This document shows positions 6,545-13,635 of a stretch of 21,222 nucleotides of DNA, one piece after another. Made by a program: the position numbers and the translations under genes. The stretch is from Holtiella sp036655075 (GTDB lineage Bacteria; Bacillota; Clostridia; Lachnospirales; Cellulosilyticaceae), in the NCBI RefSeq assembly GCF_036655075.1, contig NZ_JAVVQU010000045.1, positions 1 through 21,222 of the forward strand, given 5' to 3'. Every line of letters begins with the position of its first letter. Positions within the stretch are counted from its first letter, which is position 1. The notes under the pieces were generated by a model, which worked only from the letters and a program-made list of their open reading frames with translations, ran no database searches and was not told the DNA's origin.

Positions 6545-9189
6545 TGCATATTATGAGTCGTTTTACTTTAACACATTTAAAACGTAATAAACGTCATGCT
6601 TTCTTTACTTGCTTTGCTATTTTTATAGCGACGTTGTTTATTTCGGCACTTGTGTTTAGTGCCTATTCCTATCAAAAGAGTAATATTGCGCTATTGATTG
6701 AAGGTAGTGGAGAATGGCATGGTGCCATGGCTGTAGATATTTCAGCTAAGCAAGTGGCCTATATCAAAGAAAACCCTGAAGTAGAAAAGACTTTTATTAA
6801 AACGGATTTTTATGCCCTTAGGCCAGAAGATACAGAAGGTAGACCTTATTTTGCACATATTGACCTAGATAAAAATTATCGTAATGATATGGGATGGTCG
6901 GGTATGGCCACATCAGGGAGATTACCTGAACAAGAAGGTGAGATTGCTATCTCAGAAGACTTCTTTACAGATAATCCCCAATATCAGATAGGGAGTCAGC
7001 TCAGTGTAGATGAAGGGAATCGTCTCTTACAAGGGGAAGAGGTAGATGTCAGAGACCGTCTAAGTGAAGGGGAAGTATTTGAAACTATAGAAGGTCATAA
7101 AGCTTATACAATCGTAGGGATATTAGATGCACAGTATGAGTATAGCAGTATTCCTTCCTATATAAGTATAGGTTATTCTGATGAAATACGTGAAGATAGA
7201 ACATACATTGTGAACATGCAGTTCAAGAATGTGAAGAAAACTTATGAGCTGACCTCACAAATTGCTGCCAATATTGGGTTGACTCCCAATGAAGCGGGCA
7301 GGTATCCTGTTAGATACAATACTGAGTTATTAGATTGTTATGGTGTATTTGAGGAAGTTGTCACTGTCCAATTTATGAGTATGATGACTATTTATATTGT
7401 AGCGGCACTATTCATTATGAGCTTTTTTGTAACCATTATTTATCATACCTTTGCAGTTTCTGCCAAGTCTCGTGTGAAATATTTAGGACTCCTTAAAAGT
7501 ATAGGTGCCACACCTAAACAGATTAGACATTCTATTTTATTTGAAGGCATATTGCTTTCAGGCATTAGTATACCTTTTGGATTATTAGGTGGATACGGTA
7601 TTGCAACGCTTATTTTTAATTATTTAAATGACACTTTCAAAGCCTTAGAAATGGATGGACATGTAGATGTATATGTGTCAGCGGTTTGTGTCCTTATGAT
7701 TATATTGATGACGTTAGCTGTTGTACTTATTTCAGCCTACTTCCCAGCAAGAAAAGTAGCCAAGCTCTCCCCAATTGTAGCCATTAAACAAGGGGATTAC
7801 AAAGTAGAGCGACTTAAAGATACTGCATTTACACGTTGGATAGGAAAAGTGGTAGGTTATGAAGGCACCTTAGCACTTAAGTCTAACAGGGCACATCGGA
7901 AAGGCTTTAGAACAGCTTATATTTCGCTAACGTTAAGTTTTGTCATTTTGATGGGTGGCATCATTTATTTGAACATATGGACCTTATCAGTCAACTATGA
8001 CCCAAGACCTATAGGGTATGAGATGAAGATTTATTTAAGCGATGTAGAACAAGAAGAGTTTGAGCGCTTAGATACAGCGGTACGAGCAATTGACAAGATA
8101 GAAAATGTGGAAAGACATAAGGGTGGTATTTATGGCTATACAAAAGTAGCACCGGAACAACTCTCACAAGAGCTGAGAGAAAAAGGTGTAGAATACTTAG
8201 AAGAAGAAATACCTTTAGAAGAAGGGCAATATAATTTTGTCACAGAAATCCTCGCTATTGATGATGCATCCTTTAATGCATATTGTGAAAAAATAGGAGC
8301 GGATGCAGAAACATTTTATAACACAGAAGGTGTGAAAGCCATATTGTATAACAGTGCGACCTATAATGATCGTGCCATTCGTGAAGAGCAAGAAAGTGTT
8401 GCTTTATTTGATTGGAAAGCGGGAGATACCCTGACAGTTACAGAAGATTTAGGAAGAGAAGCTAAGACGAAAACACCTTATGTATTTGATGTAGAGCTAG
8501 GTTATGTAACGGACCAGATCACTAAACATGGAAGAGACTATGATTATTATCGTACCATATTAATCATTCCAGAGACTATGTCCAAACAACTTATTGAACA
8601 CTTTTCAATGAGTAATCAAGAAAGATATAATCGAGACATTAGCTATTTAGAAATAGAAGATGAAAATGTAGCAGAAGTTAAAGCGCAAATAGAAGAAGTT
8701 TATACTAAGCATAAAAATAAGGCGAACTTTAGGATATGGGACACAATAAGTGCCCAAGAAGGACAAGCAAAAAGTACGCAGCTTATAGTAGGAATGGCTC
8801 TAGCGGGTGTATTCTTTATTACTTTAATAGGAATCGTCAATGTTTATAGTACATTGAGTAATCAAATGAATATGCGAAGACGTGAGTTTGCTATGCTTAA
8901 AAGTATAGGGATCTCACCAAAGGGAATAGAGAAAATACTTCTTTTAGAAAGTGTGTTTTATAGTGTTAAACCTATTGTATATAGTGTGCCACTGCTCATT
9001 GGATTTGCCTTGCTCATGCTTAATATGACAAGATTAAGTTGGACAAATATCGTAACGGTATTGCCATACGGCGCCTTTATTGTAGGCGGGATCGGTCTAT
9101 CAGGTGTAATCTTTGCCTTATCTTATTTACTTTCTAGAAAGATTATGAAAGAAACCATTATTGATGTGATAAAAGATGAAATACAATAA
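6544..9189 (+). CDS. ABC transporter permease, FtsX family, large two-half type
   Basis: An 881-residue permease with the duplicated FtsX layout. A first helix (about 19-42) is followed by an extracellular domain (about 43-278, MacB-periplasmic-core-like), then three helices (about 280-305, 335-357, 378-402) with the signature SRVKYLGLLKSIGATPKQI between them. A fifth helix (about 457-480), a second large extracellular domain (about 481-743) and three final helices (about 744-865) repeat the pattern, with RRREFAMLKSIGISPKGI as the second copy of the cytoplasmic signature. Such permeases with a dedicated ATPase and two-component system usually export or sense antimicrobial peptides, or act on the cell envelope. 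The substrate is not evident. The start overlaps the ATPase stop; GAGGTG at 6529-6534 may serve as RBS. Confidence 0.92.
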   Translation: MHIMSRFTLTHLKRNKRHAFFTCFAIFIATLFISALVFSAYSYQKSNIALLIEGSGEWHGAMAVDISAKQVAYIKENPEVEKTFIKTDFYALRPEDTEGRPYFAHIDLDKNYRNDMGWSGMATSGRLPEQEGEIAISEDFFTDNPQYQIGSQLSVDEGNRLLQGEEVDVRDRLSEGEVFETIEGHKAYTIVGILDAQYEYSSIPSYISIGYSDEIREDRTYIVNMQFKNVKKTYELTSQIAANIGLTPNEAGRYPVRYNTELLDCYGVFEEVVTVQFMSMMTIYIVAALFIMSFFVTIIYHTFAVSAKSRVKYLGLLKSIGATPKQIRHSILFEGILLSGISIPFGLLGGYGIATLIFNYLNDTFKALEMDGHVDVYVSAVCVLMIILMTLAVVLISAYFPARKVAKLSPIVAIKQGDYKVERLKDTAFTRWIGKVVGYEGTLALKSNRAHRKGFRTAYISLTLSFVILMGGIIYLNIWTLSVNYDPRPIGYEMKIYLSDVEQEEFERLDTAVRAIDKIENVERHKGGIYGYTKVAPEQLSQELREKGVEYLEEEIPLEEGQYNFVTEILAIDDASFNAYCEKIGADAETFYNTEGVKAILYNSATYNDRAIREEQESVALFDWKAGDTLTVTEDLGREAKTKTPYVFDVELGYVTDQITKHGRDYDYYRTILIIPETMSKQLIEHFSMSNQERYNRDISYLEIEDENVAEVKAQIEEVYTKHKNKANFRIWDTISAQEGQAKSTQLIVGMALAGVFFITLIGIVNVYSTLSNQMNMRRREFAMLKSIGISPKGIEKILLLESVFYSVKPIVYSVPLLIGFALLMLNMTRLSWTNIVTVLPYGAFIVGGIGLSGVIFALSYLLSRKIMKETIIDVIKDEIQ

Positions 9190-9194
9190 ATAAG

Positions 9195-9221
9195 TAGGAA
9201 GCCAAGTGGCTTCCTATTTTT
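9195..9221 (+). terminator. Terminator of the kinase/ABC operon
   Basis: TAGGAAGCC (9195-9203) pairs with GGCTTCCTA (9208-9216) around a 4-base loop and is followed by TTTTT. It is a typical Rho-independent terminator six bases after the permease stop. Confidence 0.93.
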
Positions 9222-9249
9222 GCGATTTAGTGATAAAGTAGGTTTATAA

Positions 9250-9594
9250 AATATAGAAATTATCAAAGTTGACTTTATGATTTTAGGGGCAAATGATTTT
9301 ATTGCCAAGCCTTACAATACACAAGTACTGCTGACTCATATTCAAGCTGTACTCAAAAGGAGTACCAAAGGGCATGAGCAACAAACTTTGACCCATGGAG
9401 GCATTGCTTTGAATCTAGGCAAAAGTGTAGCGAGATTCAAAGAGAGTGAAGTTGAACTCACTAAAAATGAGCTGAGGATTTTGGCCTTGCTTATGAGAAA
9501 TAGAGGCATGATTGTATCAAGAGATGAGCTGATGAATGAAATCTGGCAAACGGATGAATTTATAGATGATAATAAAGTGGTGCAAAGTTCTTAA
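9250..9594 (+). pseudogene. Response regulator remnant (BceR-like), truncated at both ends
   Basis: The open frame encodes only the last part of a receiver domain, including GANDFIAKPYNTQVLLTHI with the invariant lysine of the KPY motif, then a winged-helix domain up to DELMNEIWQTDEFIDDN. The phospho-acceptor half of the receiver is missing: only about eight residues of plausible coding sequence precede the ATG at 9277, after an in-frame stop near 9250. The normal tail (TLTV...RLRKKL...GVGY) is also missing; after DDNKV the frame runs into unrelated sequence and stops. The GANDF-KPYN signature is that of BceR-type regulators rather than the intact regulator at 2674. No convincing RBS is present. 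It is most likely a non-functional remnant left by deletion plus transposase insertion or recombination. Confidence 0.8.
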
Positions 9595-9832
9595 CAACTT
9601 CAAACCATTTAGATGAAATAGATTTAAGGCTCCAGGATGAAGAATGGAAAAAATGAAGTATCGATTCATAGTGCTTTGGCGCCAGCCCTAAGTCACGAAT
9701 AATAGATGTCAGACCTAAAATATCTGAACGAAGCATAAGGCCTATAATAATGACAACAAACCAATTAAAAGAGGCCTGTCTTGTAAAGCAATTTCTGAAG
9801 TTGTTTAAAATTTTATCAAGTAATTTAATCAT
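9575..9832 (-). pseudogene. Transposase N-terminal fragment (IS4-like DDE family)
   Basis: On the minus strand a frame of about 85 residues begins MIKLLDKILNNFRNCF and includes FNWFVVIIIGLMLRSD and LAPKHYESILHFF, ending near KWFEVVKNFAPL. This is the characteristic start of a group of clostridial IS4-like DDE transposases of several hundred residues. The catalytic DDE part is missing; the frame stops where it meets the response regulator remnant near 9575-9580. The last residues of the open frame come from regulator sequence. The exact junction and family subgroup are inferred. The inactive fragment marks an old insertion or rearrangement. The element's outer end should lie to the right of 9832, but no matching inverted repeat could be assigned because the other end is lost. 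Confidence 0.65.
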
Positions 9833-9846
9833 ATCACTAGTCTCAG

Positions 9847-9885
9847 TTGAAAGAGTATGGTAAACTATTTCAGTAACTCTTTCAA
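9847..9885. repeat. Inverted repeat right of the transposase fragment
   Basis: TTGAAAGAGT (9847-9856) is perfectly complementary to ACTCTTTCAA (9876-9885) with a 20-base-scale loop. It lies just upstream of the transposase fragment start. A related CTTGAAAGGGTT occurs near 9934-9945. It may be a structure in the insertion element's leader or end; its function is not known. Confidence 0.5.
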
Positions 9886-9996
9886 AAGATTTATCTCCTC
9901 GGTTTTTAGCGACTCTAAGGATAACATAAATCTACTTGAAAGGGTTATTTTATTTTAGAGAACTTTTGACTGCCTAGTATCCCAAATAAATACCTT

Positions 9997-10016
9997 AAAT
10001 ACGACAAGAAGTATTT
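9997..10016 (-). terminator. Weak hairpin after the GntR-type regulator
   Basis: AAATAC (9997-10002) pairs with GTATTT (10011-10016). On the minus strand it comes just after the GntR stop and is followed by a loosely T-rich stretch. The stem is only six pairs and A/T rich, so this is a weak candidate. Confidence 0.3.
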
Positions 10017-10018
10017 CG

Positions 10019-10741
10019 TTATAGATTTTTATAATTTTCGTTAAAGTGGTAGTACATAGCCTGTGAAAAGACTTCAAAATCTTTATCAATAAGAGCTGCA
10101 AGAATTTTTTCATGTTTGACTACAGTTTGTTCCATATAAGTGGAGTGAATACGTTGTTTATGGTATTTATCACACGCCCAAACAGCGTCAATAATAGAGG
10201 TTAAAACATTGTTTTCGGTGTGGCTATAAAGGATTTTGTGGAAGGTTGCGTCTGCTTCGTAAAATTTTAGGCCAAAGCTAAGTTGGGCAGTTTTTAATTT
10301 TTGCATTTCATAAATCTCTCTCATAAGTCTGGTTTGTTCATCTAGAAGCAATAAGTCATCTGACGTAAGGGTATCAAAAGCTTGGCTCATAAATCCAAGT
10401 TCTAGAGTACGGCGAACAGCAAGGGTTTGGTTAAGGAGTTCGGTACTATCTCCATAAAGGTTATAAAGGAGACTATGAAATAAAAAGCTAGGACTAAACT
10501 CTTGAATAATAATCCCAACACCAGGTTTAGAACTTACAATACCTGAAATCTCAAGGGATTTGATAGCTTCTCTAAGAACATTACGGCTTACTCCTAGCAC
10601 TTCACACATTTCCATCTCAGTAGGCAATTTGTCACCAGGCTGTAGTTGGTTTTGGACAATATAATTTCTTAATTCATCATAAACTTGTAAATAGAGTTTG
10701 CGACTTTTGAGATTTTTCATATCTGAAGGTTTGTTCATCAT
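10019..10741 (-). CDS. GntR-family (FadR/FCD subfamily) transcriptional regulator
   Basis: A 240-residue regulator. The N-terminal winged helix (about 15-80) shows the GntR hallmark LRNYIVQNQLQPGDKLPTEM, then GVSRNVLREAIKSLE and a wing ending SSKPGVGIII. The C-terminal FCD ligand domain (about 85-236) has R110 and the usual metal-site set D164, H168, H210 and H232. The ATG at 10741 or the one three bases later (10738) may start it; AGGAG lies upstream. It is divergent from the sialic acid lyase operon. Palindromes sharing TTGTACTACAA lie upstream of its own start (10785-10803) and in the lyase leader (10961-10977), so it most likely represses both and is relieved by a sialic acid-type or related effector. 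The ligand is inferred from context only. Confidence 0.9.
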   Translation of the reverse strand: MMNKPSDMKNLKSRKLYLQVYDELRNYIVQNQLQPGDKLPTEMEMCEVLGVSRNVLREAIKSLEISGIVSSKPGVGIIIQEFSPSFLFHSLLYNLYGDSTELLNQTLAVRRTLELGFMSQAFDTLTSDDLLLLDEQTRLMREIYEMQKLKTAQLSFGLKFYEADATFHKILYSHTENNVLTSIIDAVWACDKYHKQRIHSTYMEQTVVKHEKILAALIDKDFEVFSQAMYYHFNENYKNL

Positions 10742-10784
10742 TATAATAGGCTCCTAGTAATAAGTGATTTGTATAAGCATCTTA

Positions 10785-10803
10785 ATTGTACTACAAAGTA
10801 TTT
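10785..10803. promoter_or_regulatory. Putative GntR operator 1 (regulator side)
   Basis: The palindromic core TTGTACTACAA (10787-10797), embedded in ATTGTACTACAAAGTATT, is shared with the site at 10961-10977. It lies about 45 bases upstream of the GntR start codon, a position suited to autorepression. Confidence 0.6.
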
Positions 10804-10888
10804 CAATAAACTATAACAATGTAAAGTGATGAAAATTAAAAATTAGTAAAGTTAAGTTCTAAATATAAAAAAATATTTAGAATAAATA

Positions 10889-10918
10889 TTGACTTTAGTT
10901 AGTGGATTTTGCTATGCT
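10889..10918 (+). promoter_or_regulatory. Predicted promoter of the lyase/sialidase operon
   Basis: TTGACT (10889-10894) and TATGCT (10913-10918) are 18 bases apart. A second TTGACT at 10919-10924 with TAAAAT at 10946-10951 has a long 21-base spacing; if used, it would place the operator right at the transcription start. Confidence 0.5.
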
Positions 10919-10960
10919 TTGACTAAGCAATTATAAATAGATTGCTAAAATTTTACATAG

Positions 10961-10977
10961 ACTTTGTACTACAAAGT
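10961..10977. promoter_or_regulatory. Putative GntR operator 2 (lyase side)
   Basis: ACTTTGTA-C-TACAAAGT is a perfect palindrome with 8-base arms and a single central base. It lies between the predicted promoter and the ribosome binding site of the lyase gene, where bound repressor would block transcription. Confidence 0.7.
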
Positions 10978-10997
10978 ATAAATAGGAGTGTATCACA

Positions 10998-11930
10998 ATG
11001 AAACGTTTTGATATTAAAGAAATAACGGGTGTTATTCCAGCAATGATTTCAGTATTTGATGAAAATGAGGAAGTAGATGTACAGAAAACAGAGCATTTAG
11101 TAGACTTTCTTTTAGAACAGAATGTAGGTGGATTTTATCTTACAGGTAGTACAGGTGAAGGCTTTTTAATGACAGGAGAAGAACGTAAGTTAGTTGTTGA
11201 AACTGTTGTAAGAAGAGTAAATGGCAGAAAGCCAGTCATTGTTCATGTTGGGGATATTGGGACAAAGAAATCCATTGACCTTGCAAAACATGCCTATAAA
11301 GTAGGGGCAGATGCTATTTCTTCAGTACCACCATTCTACTGGAAGTTTAGTGAACAAGATATTTACAACTATTACAAAGACATTGCAGAAGCTACACCAC
11401 TTCCTATGATTGTTTATAATGTACCATTAGCGGGCCTTATGGGCACAGATCTGTTAGTGAAGCTTTCACAGCATGAAAATATAAAGGGATTGAAGTTTAC
11501 AGGTAAAGACCATGACCAAATGAGTCATTTAAAAGATTTACTTGGTGAAGATTTTATGATTTATTCTGGATGTGATGAAATGGCCTTTTCAGGTTTATCA
11601 GTAGGAACAGATGGAATCATTGGTTCTTTCTACAATGTTATGCCAGAGTTATTTATAGGTATTGATGAGACTGTTAAGGCAGGAGAACTAGCTAAAGGCG
11701 TAAGACTACAAAAGATAGGTACTGAAATTATCTTTGCTGCCTTAAAATATGACTACATTGCTCTAATGCGTAACATGCTTAGTTGGCAAGGTGTAGATGC
11801 AGGTTATTCTCGCCGTCCATTCACTAATTACAAAGATTGTGAACTGGATGCATTTAAAGAGGCACTTCTAAAAATTAAAGAAAAATATGAAGTGACAGAA
11901 GTAGCTTTTTTAAATAAAGTATCTAAATAA
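10998..11930 (+). CDS. nanA: N-acetylneuraminate lyase (DapA/NAL aldolase family)
   Basis: A 310-residue class I aldolase with the DHDPS/NAL (beta/alpha)8 fold. It would split N-acetylneuraminate into N-acetylmannosamine and pyruvate in the cytoplasm. The carboxylate-binding motif GSTGEGF is at 50-56, the catalytic tyrosine is Y140 in IVYNVP, and the Schiff-base lysine is K166 in IKGLKFTGKD. PPFYWKFSEQDIYNYY, YSGCDEMAFSGLSVGTDGIIGS and the late RRPF match the NAL branch better than dihydrodipicolinate synthase. ATAGGAG precedes the ATG by about 10 bases. A sialidase gene follows after 25 bases, which supports the sialic acid role; other 2-keto-acid aldolase activities of this family remain possible. 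Expression is probably controlled by the divergent GntR protein through the palindrome at 10961-10977. Confidence 0.85.
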   Translation: MKRFDIKEITGVIPAMISVFDENEEVDVQKTEHLVDFLLEQNVGGFYLTGSTGEGFLMTGEERKLVVETVVRRVNGRKPVIVHVGDIGTKKSIDLAKHAYKVGADAISSVPPFYWKFSEQDIYNYYKDIAEATPLPMIVYNVPLAGLMGTDLLVKLSQHENIKGLKFTGKDHDQMSHLKDLLGEDFMIYSGCDEMAFSGLSVGTDGIIGSFYNVMPELFIGIDETVKAGELAKGVRLQKIGTEIIFAALKYDYIALMRNMLSWQGVDAGYSRRPFTNYKDCELDAFKEALLKIKEKYEVTEVAFLNKVSK

Positions 11931-11955
11931 TAATGCATATAATCTGGGGGTTAAC

Positions 11956-13023
11956 ATGAGTGAATTAAAACAAGTAAGTATTGAAACTTATGATCAAGAT
12001 GGTTTTAAAAGTTATAGAATACCTGGTGTTGTCGTTTCTAGCCAAGGCACCATTATGGTCTACTATGAAACACGTCTTTCGGCTTATGACGATTGGAGTG
12101 CAAAAGGCGTAGGGATGAAGCGTAGTACAGATGGGGGCAAAACTTTTAGTCAAAGACAAATGATTGCAACTTCAGTGGATTTGCCAATTAACAATCCTAT
12201 CATGATTGCTTCAAAAGATGGAAGCATTCATTTTCTTTGGCAAAAAGATTATAGACAACTCTTTTATCAAGTGAGTATAGATGATGGCCTTACTTTTTCA
12301 GAACCTGTAAGTATTATGGATGCTATGATGAAATTTAGACCAGAATATGAGTGGTCACTTTTTGCAGTAGGACCAGGACATGGTATTGAACTTAGTAACG
12401 GCAGATTAGTCGTTCCAGTTTGGCTTGCTAGAGGAGAAGGGAACAACCATTATCCAACCCATGTCAGTACCATCATAAGTGATGATGGGGGTAGAAGTTG
12501 GCATTGTGGTGAAATGATTTATAGTAGTGACAATGGCAATGATGATTTTGTATGGGTTAATGAATCTCAAGTAGTAGAGCTTTCAGATGGTAGTGTTTTA
12601 ATCAATATGAGGCATAATGGCAAACTGCGCTATCGTTATACGGCTATTTCACCAAATGGACAAAATCAATTTAGTACGCCTGTGCCAGATATGCAACTTC
12701 CAGATGCTATTTGCTTTGGAAGTATTGTGAAAACAGAAGATAAAATTCTATTTGTAAATTGTGCGAATAATAAAGAGCTACGTGCTAACGGATGGCCTAA
12801 GCGTATTGACTTAACAGTAAGAATAAGTTATGACGATGCTAAGAGTTGGAAATACTCTAAAAAAATTGCAGGGCTTGCAGGTTATGCAGATATTGCAACT
12901 TCACCAGATGGTAAGACCTATTACTGTTTCTTTGAAGATGGTAATCCACCAGATAATGAAGAGCCAGCAAGATTGACATTAGCTATTTTTGATGAAGCAT
13001 ATCTTGTAGGAGCCGAAGCATAA
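11956..13023 (+). CDS. Sialidase (GH33-like, BNR/Asp-box), apparently cytoplasmic
   Basis: A 355-residue six-bladed beta-propeller sialidase. YRIP at 20-23 supplies the first triad arginine (R21). Four Asp boxes (S-x-D-x-G-x-T/S-F/W) occur at 57-64, 107-114, 175-182 and, in a degenerate form, 291-298. Other expected active-site elements are the acid near D45/D46, NESQVVEL with E204, R219 in NMRH, R289 in TVRISYDD, and Y310 in GYADI. The usual residue set is thus present. There is no signal peptide, membrane anchor, lectin domain or sorting signal, so it should work inside the cell on imported sialosides, unlike secreted neuraminidases. It shares an operon with the lyase. Hydrolytic, intramolecular trans- or other alpha-keto-acid specificities cannot be told apart here. 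The operon ends at the hairpin after 13037. Confidence 0.85.
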   Translation: MSELKQVSIETYDQDGFKSYRIPGVVVSSQGTIMVYYETRLSAYDDWSAKGVGMKRSTDGGKTFSQRQMIATSVDLPINNPIMIASKDGSIHFLWQKDYRQLFYQVSIDDGLTFSEPVSIMDAMMKFRPEYEWSLFAVGPGHGIELSNGRLVVPVWLARGEGNNHYPTHVSTIISDDGGRSWHCGEMIYSSDNGNDDFVWVNESQVVELSDGSVLINMRHNGKLRYRYTAISPNGQNQFSTPVPDMQLPDAICFGSIVKTEDKILFVNCANNKELRANGWPKRIDLTVRISYDDAKSWKYSKKIAGLAGYADIATSPDGKTYYCFFEDGNPPDNEEPARLTLAIFDEAYLVGAEA

Positions 13024-13036
13024 AAGGTAAACATCT

Positions 13037-13083
13037 AAACTAGGTATGATCGTAGATTAACGTTAGACGATCATACCTGGTTT
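13037..13083 (+). terminator. Terminator of the lyase/sialidase operon
   Basis: A long near-perfect stem pairs AAACTAGGTATGATCGT (13037-13053) with ACGATCATACCTGGTTT (13067-13083), with one G-U wobble and a 13-base loop. The T run is short (GGTTTATT), but the hairpin is very stable and lies 13 bases after the stop. Confidence 0.75.
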
Positions 13084-13226
13084 ATTAATATAGGGAGAAA
13101 AAAGATAAAAGATGCGTTATGAAAAAAGTATAGATAAAAGAGCCACAGGGTAATAGACAAAAGTGAATGAAGAGGCTACACTTAAAGAATAGTTAGAAGA
13201 ATAGTAAAGATAAAAGGAAGAATACA

Positions 13227-13400
13227 ATGTGTGAGAACTGTATGCATCTAGAATATGATGAAGTAACGCGTCAATATATCTGTAGTATTGATTTTATGAT
13301 GGATGAAGATGATTTTGCTAGAATGAGCTATCAACCAACTAAACAGTGTCCCTACTTTAAGATAGGTGATGAATATACCTTAGTACGTAAACAAAACTAA
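13227..13400 (+). CDS. Small four-cysteine protein (DUF6472-like)
   Basis: A 57-residue acidic protein starting MCENCMHLEYDE and ending CPYFKIGDEYTLVRKQN. AAAGGAA (about 13214-13219) precedes the ATG by roughly 8 bases. Cysteines at 2, 5, 19 and 41 form CxxC...C...CPYF, which looks like a metal-binding site (zinc or iron are both possible). It resembles a family of small uncharacterised Lachnospiraceae proteins (DUF6472) with the same CxxC and CPYF-x-x-GDEY signature; that match is from memory of the pattern. It stands alone between two terminators, with no visible partner, and its function is unknown. The 143 bases upstream (13084-13226) show no clear promoter consensus or other feature. Confidence 0.75.
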   Translation: MCENCMHLEYDEVTRQYICSIDFMMDEDDFARMSYQPTKQCPYFKIGDEYTLVRKQN

Positions 13401-13453
13401 AAAAGGATACTGCAATGCTGATCTAATGGATTAGTTTTGTAGTATCCTTTTTG
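13401..13453 (+). terminator. Terminator after the four-cysteine protein
   Basis: AAAAGGATACTGCAA (13401-13415) pairs with TTGTAGTATCCTTTT (13437-13451), including one G-U wobble, and runs into TTTTT. An inner CTAAT/ATTAG hairpin caps it. The A-tract/T-tract symmetry would let it work in both directions. Confidence 0.93.
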
Positions 13454-13551
13454 CTTGTTTAGAGCGATAAAGAGGTTGTGTAAAATGTATACAAATTTCA
13501 TAAATAAAAGTATATAAAATAAACAAAAATATAATATTTAAAACAAATGTA

Positions 13552-13579
13552 TTGAATTATTTATAATAAAAACTATAAT
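13552..13579 (+). promoter_or_regulatory. Predicted promoter of the LacI operon
   Basis: TTGAAT (13552-13557) and a perfect TATAAT (13574-13579) are 16 bases apart, giving a start near 13586, just before the palindromic operator. Confidence 0.65.
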
Positions 13580-13589
13580 CAAGTTAAAG

Positions 13590-13613
13590 ATGTAACGGAT
13601 TACATTATCCGTT
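13590..13613. promoter_or_regulatory. Putative LacI-family operator (overlapping palindromes)
   Basis: ATGTAA-CGGA-TTACAT (13590-13605) is a 6-base-arm palindrome in the size range of LacI-family operators. A second palindrome, AACGGAT-TACATT-ATCCGTT (13594-13613), overlaps it. Both lie right at the predicted transcription start and ahead of the LacI gene, so self-repression together with the downstream sugar genes is likely. Confidence 0.65.
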
Positions 13614-13635
13614 TAGTAAAAGGAGGGAAGGCAAG

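Noticed and set aside
10998..11930. Dihydrodipicolinate synthase (lysine pathway) as identity of the aldolase
   Set aside because: The lysine riboswitch is 10 kb away in another unit, while the neighbour is a sialidase and the internal motifs fit the N-acetylneuraminate lyase branch better.
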